Below are positions 50,849-60,394 of a stretch of 64,000 nucleotides of DNA, in pieces. Both the position numbers and the translations under genes were made by a program. Numbering within the stretch: position 1 is the first letter of the stretch; each line of letters starts with the position of its first letter. The notes under the pieces were generated by a model. It had not been told where the DNA came from. It saw only the letters and a program-made list of their open reading frames with translations, and ran no database searches. The stretch spans positions 58,777 through 122,776 of the forward strand of contig NZ_JAAHBQ010000023.1 in NCBI RefSeq assembly GCF_020144665.1. The letters run 5' to 3'. Source of the stretch: Oscillatoria salina IIICB1. GTDB lineage: Bacteria > Cyanobacteriota > Cyanobacteriia > Cyanobacteriales > SIO1D9.

Positions 50849-52228
50849 TCAAGGATGGCGATCGATCGCCTCGAGGTGAGAACAAAACTGTTCGACAACT
50901 CGATCCAGTCTAACTGAATTGGAAGCTTTAAATAAGAGGCGATCGCCAGGTTGAACGAATTCTTTTAATCTTGCGCTCATTTCTTCGTGGCTGATAAAAT
51001 ATTCACAGGGAATATTTTTTGCACCTGTGGCAATTGCCTTGGCTTCGGGATCGTCAATTAACAAGAAAATTGCCTCTAAATTTAGTTTTTGTGCAGTTTC
51101 GCCGACTTTTTCGTGCAATTGAGCCGACATTACTCCGAGTTCTTTCATTGTACCCAGTACGGCAAGATGACGCTTACCTGGGGTTTCCTTGAGTAAATGT
51201 AATGCAGCGATCGTTGATTCGGTACCAGCGTTGTAAGTTTCGTCGAGAACGACAATATCGTTAGGTAAATTGTAACGCCGCGATCGCCCGCCTGGTAAAC
51301 TCACTGATATGCCCGTTGTTAACTGACTCCAATCAATATTTAGCACCTTCGCCACAGCTAGAGCTGCCAAATAATTTAAGGCATTGTGACGACCGGGTAA
51401 AGGTAAAGGGAAATTGATTCCTTCAACTTGGACAGTTTCGGGATTGAGGAGTTTTCCCTGAATATCGCCACCTTCCAAACCATAAGTTATCGTTTTTCCC
51501 TGCCAAACTGTCCTCGCAGTTGTCAGCAAACGTTGATTATCGTGATTCAGAATCGCGATCGCGTCCTCAGACATTTCGGCTAATAACTCGCACTTAGCTT
51601 GGGCGATCGCCGTCTCAGATCCTAATCTACCAATATGTGCGGTTCCCACATTCGTAATTACACCAATCGTGGGACGAGCAATTTTCGTCAACAAAGCAAT
51701 TTCACCTCTCGCCCGCATCGCCATCTCTACCACAGCAAAATCATCATCTCGATCCAACTCCAGCAAAGTCTTTGGCACGCCAATTTCATTGTTATAATTA
51801 GCTTGAGATTTGAGAACTTTTCCTTGAGTTGATAAAACCGCCGCAATCAATTCCTTCGTAGTAGTTTTCCCCACCGATCCGGTAATACCAATTACGGGAA
51901 TATCGAAGCGAGATCGCCACCAACAAGCTATTTTTTGATAAGCTTCGAGAGTATTTTCAACTTGGAAATCAGCCACATTTGCCGGGATTTCCCCCTCATT
52001 ATCCTTCGCCGTCACCAGCGCGATCGCTCCCTTAGCTATAGCCGTATCCACAAACTGATGTCCGTCGAATTTTTCTCCTCGCAAAGCGATAAACACTTCA
52101 TCCGGTTTCAAAGTGCGAGTATCAGTAGTAATTCCAGTTGCCATTCGAGCAAGATTATGCTGATGCTGATTTCTTCTCGGACTATCGAGAATTTCACTGA
52201 GTTGATTTAGAGACAATTGACAAGGCAT
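50849..52228 (-). CDS. murF: UDP-N-acetylmuramoyl-tripeptide--D-alanyl-D-alanine ligase
   Basis: A 459-residue Mur ligase that adds D-Ala-D-Ala to the peptidoglycan precursor. The ATP site is GITGSVGKTTTKEL, with VITNVGTAHIGRLGS and DETYNAGTESTIAAL as further Mur-ligase motifs, and an N-terminal substrate domain (SLNQLSEIL, FIALRGEKFDGHQF). The ATG at 52228 fits the family N-terminus; an in-frame extension to 52309 reads a non-family leader and is rejected. No Shine-Dalgarno site is visible. It is monocistronic and divergent from the unknown gene at 52623. Confidence 0.95.
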   Translation of the reverse strand: MPCQLSLNQLSEILDSPRRNQHQHNLARMATGITTDTRTLKPDEVFIALRGEKFDGHQFVDTAIAKGAIALVTAKDNEGEIPANVADFQVENTLEAYQKIACWWRSRFDIPVIGITGSVGKTTTKELIAAVLSTQGKVLKSQANYNNEIGVPKTLLELDRDDDFAVVEMAMRARGEIALLTKIARPTIGVITNVGTAHIGRLGSETAIAQAKCELLAEMSEDAIAILNHDNQRLLTTARTVWQGKTITYGLEGGDIQGKLLNPETVQVEGINFPLPLPGRHNALNYLAALAVAKVLNIDWSQLTTGISVSLPGGRSRRYNLPNDIVVLDETYNAGTESTIAALHLLKETPGKRHLAVLGTMKELGVMSAQLHEKVGETAQKLNLEAIFLLIDDPEAKAIATGAKNIPCEYFISHEEMSARLKEFVQPGDRLLFKASNSVRLDRVVEQFCSHLEAIDRHP

Positions 52229-52622
52229 AAAAATAAATTTGACTCTCCAAATAGATAATAATCGCAATATTGAATCACAACTTAAACCACTAATGGCAAT
52301 TAACGTCACCTTTAATGTGCTTATCTGCCTTTAAAGTAAAGATAGTTAATTCAAATTAGCTTTCACTTTACCTAAACTTTAAAATCTCCCAGTATATTCC
52401 CGGAAGTCGCTCGAGCCTTCAATAGGATAGGATGTGAATGCGGTAAAATGTCAACGCCTAAGCCAGTATATTTTTTCTCCTCGTGTTTAGGACGATTAAT
52501 CAGGGTCAATCTACTAAATTAGCATCTACTATCTAAACAAACCGCACTTAAGAAAAACTGATTCGGCAACGGCTGAATCATTTTATCCATAACCCTGACT
52601 TTGGCACACAGGAGTCCTGGCA
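52229..52622. other. Divergent intergenic region between murF and the next gene
   Basis: About 390 bp containing both promoters. TGATTC/GAATCA at 52559-52580 forms a short hairpin. AGGAG at 52611-52615 is the ribosome binding site for the GTG start at 52623. No convincing -35/-10 pair and no RNA gene recognised. Confidence 0.4.
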
Positions 52623-53894
52623 GTGACCACTATCTCAGACTGTTACCTTCGACAAACAAGCCCAGGAGAGGAGCAGCTCTACGATCACTTACTGTACTGC
52701 GTACAGACAGAATCGCCCAGCGAGTTGCTCGCTCGAATTCGCAATTTATTCATTCAGGGAACTGACTATACAGATTATCAAGTTCGGTCAGCCCTATTGG
52801 ATATTGTTAATTCTAGACAGGCAGAACAGCAATTTAAATATATCCTCAATCGTTGCTGTCACATTCTCATTAATCGCTGGCAAATGCAACCGCATCTACA
52901 AGCAGCAATTCCTGATTTGGTAGATTTATTTACCAAATTACCTCCACCTGGATTTACCTCTGCTCGCGGTACGAGGCGCATACGCAGTTTAGTTAAAGAT
53001 TTTACCTCTTCCGAACAATATTTAACTCTACGGCGTTTAGCTCAAGTAGTTAACGATAAAGTCGGAACTAGCGACAACGACGATCGTCAGTCGGTAGGTA
53101 GTTTAATTAATCGCTATCCTTACTTATACGAATACTGTTTGCTCAGTGAAGACAGCAGCTACGAGCATCAAGAAACAGTGCGGCAAGTCCAAGCCCGCAT
53201 TCAACGTCGTTTTGAGCTAGATATCTCTCAGTACGTCACTTATCAAGTACGCCGCGCAAGTTGCGGTAAGCGGCGACAAACTAGCGAAATGCCACCAGTA
53301 AAAAATCCTACCTTATTAAGCGATCGCGAATTAGGCGCTTCTCTCAAACAATTTGTCGGTAAAGTTGAAGGTGGTAAAACCCACCGCGATCTTGCGGAAA
53401 ATTTTATTACTCAGAGTTCCCAAGTACCTTCTTTTCGCGTATTTAAAGACGAGTTATACGATTACCTAACTTCTTCCCTAGATACCAAATACGGTCAGCG
53501 TAAGTTTAACGATCGACTTTACAATCAATTAAAAAATACCTTACCTCAAAGCGATTCTCACAAACCTGACGAATTTTTGCTTTTGCGCACTTCTAGTCAG
53601 TTATTAAACTTTTTGGTCGTAGAAAGTCCCCAACGACCTAATCACTACGTTTACGTTGATTTAATTACCAATATTGGCGTAACAGCTACCATTGTCTTAC
53701 TGCTCAAAATTTTACTCATCTGCCGTAAAGTTAAGCCTTTTTTAGAAAAACGCTTCTCTATTTTATTTAATCACTATGAGTCATCTACTCAAGATGGCGT
53801 TCCTTGGTTAGTTAAATCTTTGGAAAATCTCCATCTGGCTTTCAGCATCCATTTTGGTAATGCTGACTTATCTTGTTTACAGCAAATTATGTAA
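52623..53894 (+). CDS. Conserved-looking cyanobacterial protein of unknown function (423 aa)
   Basis: I do not recognise a named family. The N-terminal ~140 residues are helical (TDYQVRSALLDIVNSRQAEQ, ILNRCCHILINRW) and could be a repeat-like all-alpha domain. A basic middle (YQVRRASCGKRRQTSE) and a C-terminal helical region with a hydrophobic segment (LITNIGVTATIVLLLKILLI, ~355-375) follow. The GTG start is set by an AGGAG site at 8-nt spacing. It lies 94 bp upstream of ssrA. Its length and composition suggest a real, conserved gene rather than a shadow. Confidence 0.75.
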   Translation: MTTISDCYLRQTSPGEEQLYDHLLYCVQTESPSELLARIRNLFIQGTDYTDYQVRSALLDIVNSRQAEQQFKYILNRCCHILINRWQMQPHLQAAIPDLVDLFTKLPPPGFTSARGTRRIRSLVKDFTSSEQYLTLRRLAQVVNDKVGTSDNDDRQSVGSLINRYPYLYEYCLLSEDSSYEHQETVRQVQARIQRRFELDISQYVTYQVRRASCGKRRQTSEMPPVKNPTLLSDRELGASLKQFVGKVEGGKTHRDLAENFITQSSQVPSFRVFKDELYDYLTSSLDTKYGQRKFNDRLYNQLKNTLPQSDSHKPDEFLLLRTSSQLLNFLVVESPQRPNHYVYVDLITNIGVTATIVLLLKILLICRKVKPFLEKRFSILFNHYESSTQDGVPWLVKSLENLHLAFSIHFGNADLSCLQQIM

Positions 53895-53988
53895 ACATTT
53901 TCACCCCCCCGCTCTCAAATTTGCCCCGAGCAGCAGAAAAAGTTGCAACTTTTAACCAGACTTGTTAGTATAAAGGTACGCATTGCAC

Positions 53989-54376
53989 GGGGCCGTCACG
54001 GTTTCGACAGGCTAGCGAAGGCTTTCCTGTGATGCAGGTCGAGAGTGAGTCTTCTCTCGCAAATACTAGGCTCGAAAAAAATGTAATTGCGAACAACATC
54101 GTTCCATTTGCTCGTAAAGCGGCTCCTGTAGCTGCCTAAACACCTCTCATAGGTTCGAGCGTTCTTAGTCTGACTCCGTTAAGGGCTAAGAACACAACCC
54201 CAACGGATGCGCTAATAAACTGCCTCTGGTCGGTTTGTTAGCAAAGAGCTAACCAGAGCATCCCGCCATCAGGGATAATTGATGGTTCCCGCTCTGAGGG
54301 TCAGAAGAGCTAAACCTGTGAACGATCGGGCGGTTAATACCTAGTCTGGACAGCAGTTCGACTCTGCTCGGCTCCA
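53989..54376 (+). ncRNA. ssrA: Transfer-messenger RNA (tmRNA)
   Basis: The 5' end GGGGCCGTCACGGTTTCGAC and the 3' end GTTCGACTCTGCTCGGCTCCA form the tRNA-like acceptor and T arm; GGGGCCG pairs with CGGCTCC, including one G-U, and the CCA tail is not encoded. The tag frame at 54089-54139 reads ANNIVPFARKAAPVAA then TAA, the known cyanobacterial pattern. The single-piece, 388-nt form is normal. It rescues stalled ribosomes and tags the products for Clp proteolysis; clpS lies about 5 kb upstream. Confidence 0.97.
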
Positions 54377-54381
54377 TTGAA

Positions 54382-54424
54382 AAATTAACCTTGTACCTAG
54401 TGGTGCAAGGTTAATTTATTTTTG
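54382..54424 (+). terminator. ssrA terminator
   Basis: AATTAACCTTG and CAAGGTTAATT (54383-54393 with 54406-54416) form a perfect 11-bp stem with a 12-nt loop, followed by TATTTTT. It starts 6 nt after the mature tmRNA 3' end. Confidence 0.9.
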
Positions 54425-54572
54425 ACTGGCTAACTCTCCGGAAGGTTTCCGGACTCAGTGAAAAGAGAACCAGCACAGCCTAAGTCCGTTGTAAGAAGGG
54501 TTATTGTCCCATTGCAGTTGGTGTGTGGAGGCTGTCGATTGGTAGTTACTGAAGCAAAAAAGAAGAAAAGCT

Positions 54573-55550
54573 ATGGGTTTGCAATCTGTATCTTGCATAA
54601 ATACTCGCGAATCTTCCCCGATTGAAATTACTCAAGAAGGACTGCGCTCGATTCTTAACCAAATTGAAACAGAATTGTTAGAGAGCGAAGTCTATCGTAG
54701 CACTTTGGCTGGTTTACAAACCATGTTGGGAGAAGCAGTTGATAACGCGCAAATTTTAGTAAAAGCAGTGGGACGAGAAGCGATTCGCTTAGCATTTCGC
54801 CAAATTGCGAAACAGTATAATTTTGTTCCTGTAGTCACCCAAACTGAAGATTTTTCATCCTCTGGGACAACTGTTGATTTTACTGAGGAAGTTACTACTG
54901 ATACTGAGAAAGAAGATAAAATTGCTCGAAAATTAGAAACAGAACAGTTTGATTTAGAGCGAAGACCTTTGGGTGTAACTAAGGTGAGTAAAAAACTTAC
55001 CAAAGCAGAACAGATAGCGCAAAAAGCAGTTCAAGAACGACAAGAGATTTTGAGTCAAATTGGTCAAAGATTACAACAAGCACGTCTTACCCAATCCCTT
55101 TCGGTACAACAGTTATATAATAAAACCCTTGTCCCCCATCATCATATTAAGGCAATCGAACAGGGTTGTCTGGAGGAACTACCGGAAGATGTGTATGTGC
55201 GGGGTTTTATTCGTCGGATGGCGAATGCGTTAGGATTTGATGGTGGTGCGATCGCTGCTTCTTTACCAACTCCAGCAACCTCGGTCGTGCCATCTTGGTA
55301 TCATCAACCCAAATCGCCGCTTTCTTTAGAACTTAATTCAATCCATCTCTACTTAGGTTATGCGGGTTTGGTTGCGGGTGCGATCGGCGGACTAGCTTTA
55401 ATTTCCGATCGCACTACACCCCAAGTGGATCTCGATCCTGCTTCGGTTTCTCCGACGCAAGAATATGCTGAAAATGACTTACAAGCGGAATTATCTGAAC
55501 TGGATCGCTCTGCTGTTGGGGCTGAGATAGCGCCTCCAGAATCATTTTAA
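54573..55550 (+). CDS. HTH-domain, RodZ-like membrane protein
   Basis: A 325-residue protein. An N-terminal helical region (~20-80) and a charged linker precede a RodZ/Xre-type helix-turn-helix (~160-225: [20 protein letters not shown], then [20 protein letters not shown] and [14 protein letters not shown]), and one membrane helix (~262-282: [19 protein letters not shown]). The HTH plus GFIRRMA pattern is that of the HTH_25 family, which includes the cytoskeletal protein RodZ. The long extra N-terminus is unlike classical RodZ. It lies after ssrA and overlaps proB tail to tail by 4 bp. Confidence 0.8.
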   Translation: MGLQSVSCINTRESSPIEITQEGLRSILNQIETELLESEVYRSTLAGLQTMLGEAVDNAQILVKAVGREAIRLAFRQIAKQYNFVPVVTQTEDFSSSGTTVDFTEEVTTDTEKEDKIARKLETEQFDLERRPLGVTKVSKKLTKAEQIAQKAVQERQEILSQIGQRLQQARLTQSLSVQQLYNKTLVPHHHIKAIEQGCLEELPEDVYVRGFIRRMANALGFDGGAIAASLPTPATSVVPSWYHQPKSPLSLELNSIHLYLGYAGLVAGAIGGLALISDRTTPQVDLDPASVSPTQEYAENDLQAELSELDRSAVGAEIAPPESF

Positions 55551-56665
55551 AGCGGGCAATACTGAATGACGAGATTATCGCGGTGAACTACGGTTTCTGC
55601 ACCTGCATAGCCTAAGAGATCGGGAATTTTTTCGGAGTGATGTCCTTGAATTTTCTCGATCTCTGTGCTACTGTAGTTCGCCAATCCGAGAGCAATTTCT
55701 ACTCCTTGGCGATCGCATAATTGCACTGCTTCGTCAGGTTGAAAATGCCCTTCTACCTGAATAATACCCGCAGCCAATAACGATTTACCCCCTTGACAAA
55801 TTGCCGCTACTGCCCCCTCATCTAAATAAAGTTTACCTTTAGCGATTAAACCGTGGGCTATCCAGCGCTTCCGAGCTTTATCGGTACGGGGTTGCGGTTC
55901 AAACTGAGTGCCGAGTTTCTCTCCCTGAAGTATTTTGTTAATATTCTGGGGATCTCGTCCTTGAGTAATTACCGTTCTCACCCCAGCACTGGTCGCTATC
56001 CGCGCGGCGGCTAATTTTGTCACCATTCCTCCCGTTCCCCACTGGGAACCACTTGACCCTGCTGTTACTTGTAATTTGGCTAATTGTTCTGCTTTCACTA
56101 CAGTAATCGGTTCGGCATTGGGAACTGCACGAGGGTCTGCCGAATAAAGTCTGTCTACGTCTGTTAATAAAAATAACCAATCAGCTTCGATTAAACTTGC
56201 CACTCGCGCGCTGAGGGTATCATTATCACCAAATTTTAATTCCTCAACAGCAACGGTATCGTTTTCATTGACGATGGGAATTACACCTAGTTCTAGTAAT
56301 TCCTGAAATGTATTGTAAGCATTGACGTAGCTACTACGCTCGATTAAGTCGCGACGAGTGAGCAAAACTTGAGCAATTGGCTGTTGTAGCGAGGTGAACA
56401 GGTCGTCATATACTCGCATTAACCTTCCTTGACCTACGGCTGCTACCGCTTGTTTCAATGCCATTTTACGGGGACGTTCTTTAAGGTGCAACCGCGCACA
56501 ACCAACTCCGACTGCACCCGATGAAACTAAGACGACAGGGAAACCTTGTTGGCGCAAATAACTTAAGGTCTCAACCAGTGCTGCAATGGTCGAAAGCGCT
56601 AGCTGACCTGTGGTCGGTTGAGTCAGACAAGACGTACCAATTTTTACTACCAGAGTTTGTGGCAT
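55547..56665 (-). CDS. proB: Glutamate 5-kinase
   Basis: A 372-residue enzyme that phosphorylates glutamate in the first step of proline synthesis. The amino-acid kinase domain shows [45 protein letters not shown] and [19 protein letters not shown] domain occupies the last ~80 residues ([20 protein letters not shown]). Length is that of the full two-domain form. It is downstream of yqeG on the same strand, separated by a hairpin region, and overlaps the HTH gene by 4 bp at the 3' ends. Confidence 0.96.
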   Translation of the reverse strand: MPQTLVVKIGTSCLTQPTTGQLALSTIAALVETLSYLRQQGFPVVLVSSGAVGVGCARLHLKERPRKMALKQAVAAVGQGRLMRVYDDLFTSLQQPIAQVLLTRRDLIERSSYVNAYNTFQELLELGVIPIVNENDTVAVEELKFGDNDTLSARVASLIEADWLFLLTDVDRLYSADPRAVPNAEPITVVKAEQLAKLQVTAGSSGSQWGTGGMVTKLAAARIATSAGVRTVITQGRDPQNINKILQGEKLGTQFEPQPRTDKARKRWIAHGLIAKGKLYLDEGAVAAICQGGKSLLAAGIIQVEGHFQPDEAVQLCDRQGVEIALGLANYSSTEIEKIQGHHSEKIPDLLGYAGAETVVHRDNLVIQYCPL

Positions 56666-56975
56666 TTCTCACTATCCGCATTATTTGCATCAACAAGTTA
56701 CCAAAGTTCGCCCTGCATTAAGTTTTTTAGCAATTTCTTGACATTTTTACTTTAATTTGCTAATAACCAATTTAATCTTAAATAACCAAAAAATGCAGCT
56801 ATCGATAGCTTTAGAGCGCTACACCCACGATTGTGAGACAATAGCGCTCGGATTAAAGGATTTTTATTATATTTAGGGTCTTTATCTTAGCTGACCCCAT
56901 TTGAACCATTATTAAGAATGCCAGAAATTTTTCTCCACTTTCTTTTTCCTAAGATTTTCTTTATATTTAGTTTTT
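56666..56975 (-). promoter_or_regulatory. proB upstream region with two palindromes
   Basis: Two inverted repeats lie between yqeG and proB: GAGCGCTA/TAGCGCTC (56814-56821 with 56842-56849, with CAC/GTG inside) and the perfect 14-bp palindrome AGCTATCGATAGCT (56797-56810). On the minus strand the second is followed by GCATTTTTTGG. They could terminate yqeG transcripts, so proB would need its own promoter. No gene in this 310-bp gap. Confidence 0.5.
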
Positions 56976-57539
56976 TCAAGATTTTTCGACTTGTGTAAAA
57001 TTTTGTTGTTTTCCTGAAATTGAGACTCCGAGTAACTCAGAAAACCAAACTTCAAAGTTACGCAAAGGGTGACTAGGTGAAGTGAGAGCAGGATCGACCA
57101 TTGGTTCAACGAGAATAGTAAACATTCCCAGACGATTACCAGCGAGGACATCAGTAAAAAGGCGATCGCCAACCATTGCCACTTGTTCCACAGGTAAACT
57201 CATCGCCTGAGATGCCTGTCGAAGCTTTTTGCGAGAAGGCTTACCTGCACCCAAAAGATAAGGTAAGTCAAGAGATTTAGCAATTTTACTAATCCGATTT
57301 TGACTAATATTGTTACTTACCAACCACAGCTTTGCTACTTGTCTAATTTCTTCAACCCACTGCAACAGTTCCTCAGATACCTGTCTTTCTCGGATCGGTA
57401 CTAAAGTTTCATCCACATCTAAAATGAGTCCTTTGAGTTGGTATTGCTGAAGCAATTCCGGAGTAATACTAATAATCGAACCTCCAAGAATCAAATCCGG
57501 CTGTAAATTTGCTGTCCAAGACATAGGTATTATTTTCAA
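56976..57539 (-). CDS. YqeG-family HAD IIIA phosphatase
   Basis: A 187-residue HAD-superfamily phosphatase. The catalytic motif is LILDVDETLVPI (Asp-x-Asp), motif 2 is LWLVSNN, the lysine is in GAGKPSRKKL, and the final acidic motif is MVGDRLFTDVLAGNRLGM. YqeG proteins occur across bacteria and plant plastids; a phosphatidylglycerol-phosphate phosphatase role is known for related eukaryotic members, but the substrate here is unproved. It is between pheS and proB on the same strand. Confidence 0.9.
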   Translation of the reverse strand: MKIIPMSWTANLQPDLILGGSIISITPELLQQYQLKGLILDVDETLVPIRERQVSEELLQWVEEIRQVAKLWLVSNNISQNRISKIAKSLDLPYLLGAGKPSRKKLRQASQAMSLPVEQVAMVGDRLFTDVLAGNRLGMFTILVEPMVDPALTSPSHPLRNFEVWFSELLGVSISGKQQNFTQVEKS

Positions 57540-57554
57540 TTGCGAGGATTAACT

Positions 57555-57600
57555 AATAACTGGTAAATGCGGCTACGTGGTAACTGAATCCCCAATCCCT
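57555..57600. repeat. STRR-type repeat remnant at the pheS stop codon
   Basis: AATAACTGGTAAATG followed by TAACTGAATCCCCAATCCCT belongs to the same families (AATCCCC, AACTG) as the arrays at 6656-6869 and 12744-12915. It directly abuts the pheS stop codon at 57601-57603. Confidence 0.65.
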
Positions 57601-58605
57601 TTAAAACTGGCGTAAAAAGCGTAAATCACTGCTATATAAACGACGAATATCGTCAATCTGGTGCAGTACCATCGCAAACCTTTCGATTCCTAAACCAGCA
57701 GCAAAACCAGTATAGACCTCTGGATCGTAACCTACCGCCTTCAACACATTCGGATCGACCATCCCGCAACCCATTACCTCCAGCCACTTACCCTTCCATT
57801 GCACATCAACCTCTGCGGAAGGTTCAGTAAAAGGAAAATAACTAGCCCGGAACAGTACGGGTAGGTCATCCCCAAACATTTGCCGTAAAAATTCCTTAAT
57901 CGTGCCTTTAAGATCGGTGAAAGTAAGATTCTTGTCAATAGCGAGAATTTCCAATTGGTGGAAAACAGCAGAATGAGTTGCATCAACAGTATCCCGACGA
58001 TAAACTCGACCTGGAGCTACAATCCGAATCGGTGGTTCGTGCGTCTCCATGTAGCGAATTTGTACCGAAGAAGTTTGGGTTCGCAGCAACTTACCTTCCG
58101 AGAGATACAAAGTATCCTGCATATCTCTAGCTGGATGATCCGCAGGCGTATTCAAAGCTTCAAAATTATAGTAATCAGTTTCAATTTCCGGTCCTTCAGC
58201 TACGGTGTAACCCAAACCGACAAAAATATCCAGCATCCGGTCTACCATACCATTGAGGGGATGAACGCGACCCAAAGGACGACTAACCCCAGGCATAGTT
58301 ACATCAACAGTTTCTGCTTCTAGTTGAGCTTGGATTTGAGCTTGTTGGAGTTCAGTTTTCTGAGTTTCGAGAGCTATTTGTAAAGCTTCTTTAACTTCAT
58401 TAGCTAAAGCACCAAGACGCGGTCGTTCTTCCGGGCTTAACTTACCCATACCGCGCAAAATTTGGGATAGCTGTCCTTTTTTACCCAAATAATTAACTCG
58501 TAGCTGTTCTAACGCTTCGAGAGTATCAGCAGCAGTGAGAGCTTTAGTTGCTTCTTGTTTTAGTGAAGTAAGCTGAGTAGAAATATTTTCGAGAGAACTA
58601 GGCAT
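57601..58605 (-). CDS. pheS: Phenylalanyl-tRNA synthetase alpha subunit
   Basis: A 334-residue catalytic subunit that charges tRNA-Phe with PheT. The N-terminal coiled-coil arm ([20 protein letters not shown]) precedes the class II core: [60 protein letters not shown] (motif 2) and [20 protein letters not shown] (motif 3). I place the start at the ATG at 58605; the in-frame extension to 58713 adds a Cys-rich leader unlike the family. pheT is not here, as is usual in cyanobacteria, where the two are often separate. Divergent from surE. Confidence 0.96.
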   Translation of the reverse strand: MPSSLENISTQLTSLKQEATKALTAADTLEALEQLRVNYLGKKGQLSQILRGMGKLSPEERPRLGALANEVKEALQIALETQKTELQQAQIQAQLEAETVDVTMPGVSRPLGRVHPLNGMVDRMLDIFVGLGYTVAEGPEIETDYYNFEALNTPADHPARDMQDTLYLSEGKLLRTQTSSVQIRYMETHEPPIRIVAPGRVYRRDTVDATHSAVFHQLEILAIDKNLTFTDLKGTIKEFLRQMFGDDLPVLFRASYFPFTEPSAEVDVQWKGKWLEVMGCGMVDPNVLKAVGYDPEVYTGFAAGLGIERFAMVLHQIDDIRRLYSSDLRFLRQF

Positions 58606-58866
58606 GATTTGGTCGTTAGCAATGCTTGAGTTAGCAAAAATCGTACATCTGTCTACAAAACCATTTTCGCAAAAGTTTGTCGAGCTAGCGAACTGACAAA
58701 GTAATTGTGTCATGAGAAAGGACGAGATCCTGCATCACTACGCCACTAATAAGAACGAACTCAACCAATGGGACGATCTCTGCTGAGCCCAATTTTACGT
58801 TACTTTGAGTAAATCCTAAGATATGATTTGACAGATGGCTGTTGCGATAAATTTTGACAAAGAAGA

Positions 58867-59739
58867 ATGAAATTGCTCATCAGCAACGACGATGGTTTTC
58901 TAGCAAAAGGCATTCGTACCCTTGCTAACACTTTAGCCCAAGCTGGTCACGAAGTTACAGTCGTTTGTCCCGATCGCGAAAGGTCTGCTACTGGTCACGG
59001 ACTTACTTTACATCAACCTATTCGGGCTGAGATTGTCGAATCGATTTTTGATTCCCGGGTCACAGCTTGGTCTTGTTCGGGAACGCCCTCTGACTGCGTA
59101 AAATTCGCCCTCTCTGCTGTTTGCGATCCTCGCCCAGATTTTGTCCTTTCTGGGATTAATCATGGCTCTAATCTTGGCACTGATGTACTTTACTCTGGCA
59201 CGGTTTCTGCGGCAATGGAAGGTGTAATCGAGGGAATTCCTAGTATTGCCATCTCTTTAGCTAGTTTTACTTACCCAGAGTTTAGCGTCGCGGCTAATTT
59301 CGCCCGACAGTTACTCGACCAATTAAGCAAACAGCCACTCGAAGAAGTAACTTTGCTTAATGTTAACGTGCCACCTGTAAAGCAAACGGAAATTGCCGGA
59401 GTTGCGATTACTCGTCAAGGACTGCGGCGTTATATTGAGAGTTTTGAAAAGAGGGTTGACCCACGCGGTAAAAGCTATTATTGGCTAGCAGGTGAGGTCG
59501 TAGAAGACATTACCCAACCAGATCATCTGCACCTACCAGCCGAGATGCTGACTGATGTTCAAGCAATTCGGGAAAACTATATTACGATTACGCCGCTACA
59601 ATATAACCTAACGGATGTTGGGACAGTTGAGAGCTTACTAGCACGCCAATCACCTGAACCAGGTTTCAGTAAAGGTTGTATTTGGTCATCAGCAAAGAGT
59701 TGGCAGGATCGGAAAAATCAGCAAAATAAACCAAGCTAG
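58867..59739 (+). CDS. surE: 5'/3'-nucleotidase SurE
   Basis: A 290-residue metal-dependent nucleotidase and exopolyphosphatase acting in stationary-phase survival. The metal site is seen as [14 protein letters not shown] (Asp-Asp), [14 protein letters not shown], and [20 protein letters not shown]. Length is slightly above the family norm. It is divergent from pheS. The ATG has only a weak AAGAAGA site. A DUF3727 gene follows after 58 bp and mltG after that. Confidence 0.95.
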   Translation: MKLLISNDDGFLAKGIRTLANTLAQAGHEVTVVCPDRERSATGHGLTLHQPIRAEIVESIFDSRVTAWSCSGTPSDCVKFALSAVCDPRPDFVLSGINHGSNLGTDVLYSGTVSAAMEGVIEGIPSIAISLASFTYPEFSVAANFARQLLDQLSKQPLEEVTLLNVNVPPVKQTEIAGVAITRQGLRRYIESFEKRVDPRGKSYYWLAGEVVEDITQPDHLHLPAEMLTDVQAIRENYITITPLQYNLTDVGTVESLLARQSPEPGFSKGCIWSSAKSWQDRKNQQNKPS

Positions 59740-59797
59740 ATTTTTCTTCTTAGCAACGCCCTTGGTGATATTCTGAAGGTTGCAATAAGAGTGACTA

Positions 59798-60382
59798 ATG
59801 TTTATGCCTGTGTCCAGATTTGATGATGAAAATGAAGACTCCAATACGGAGATTGTCACCCTGACTGATGAGACTGGGCGATCGCTGAATTGTTATGTGG
59901 AGCGTACTCTCGATATACAAGGTTCTACTTATGTTCTGCTGCTCCCAGTAGATTCGCCTGTGGTCATTATTGCCTGGGATGATGAAGATGAAGATGAAGC
60001 TTCTGGGGCTACTTTAATCGAAGATGATGAGGAAATTGCCCAAATCTTTGACGATGCTAAAGCAGTTCTCGCCGAACAGAATTTAACTCTTAAGCTGACT
60101 GGCTTTACTTTAACTGTTGCTGGCGATTTACCTGAACCAGAAGAAGACGATCTTCTCACTGTCGAACTTGAGGAAGATGATGGTGAAGTTAAGTCCGAAG
60201 AATTCCAATTTTTGACTGGTTTCTATCATCTCGAATCAGAATATGAAATTTATACCCCTTTAACTCCCTTACTATTTTTTGCTCAACCCAAGGCAGGAGG
60301 TAAACTAGAGTTGCTCTCACCGGAAGAGTTCCAGAGAGTGCAACCGTCTTTGGAAGAATTACTTTTTGATGAATTAGATTGA
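59798..60382 (+). CDS. DUF3727 domain protein (cyanobacterial/plastid type)
   Basis: A 194-residue acidic soluble protein with an N-terminal DUF1292-like part (ETGRSLNCYVERTLDIQGST, YVLLLPVDSPVVIIAWDDED) and a C-terminal DUF3727 part (FQFLTGFYHLESEYEIYTPL, TPLLFFAQPKAGGKLELLSP). Two long Asp/Glu stretches are prominent. The domain is found in cyanobacteria and plastid-bearing eukaryotes; its function is not established. It is 12 bp upstream of mltG and probably co-transcribed with it. Confidence 0.88.
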   Translation: MFMPVSRFDDENEDSNTEIVTLTDETGRSLNCYVERTLDIQGSTYVLLLPVDSPVVIIAWDDEDEDEASGATLIEDDEEIAQIFDDAKAVLAEQNLTLKLTGFTLTVAGDLPEPEEDDLLTVELEEDDGEVKSEEFQFLTGFYHLESEYEIYTPLTPLLFFAQPKAGGKLELLSPEEFQRVQPSLEELLFDELD

Positions 60383-60394
60383 TTTATTGGCTAA

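Noticed and set aside
52229..52309. Longer murF start at 52309
   Set aside because: The added 27 residues include a hydrophobic, family-unlike leader; the ATG at 52228 fits MurF.
54089..54139. Independent small protein-coding gene
   Set aside because: This is the proteolysis-tag reading frame within the tmRNA, not a separate gene.
56912..57172. Minus-strand 86-codon hydrophobic frame
   Set aside because: It overlaps yqeG in another frame and has no support of its own.
58606..58713. Longer pheS start at 58713
   Set aside because: The extension is Cys/Ser/Phe-rich and unlike PheS N-termini; 58605 fits the family.
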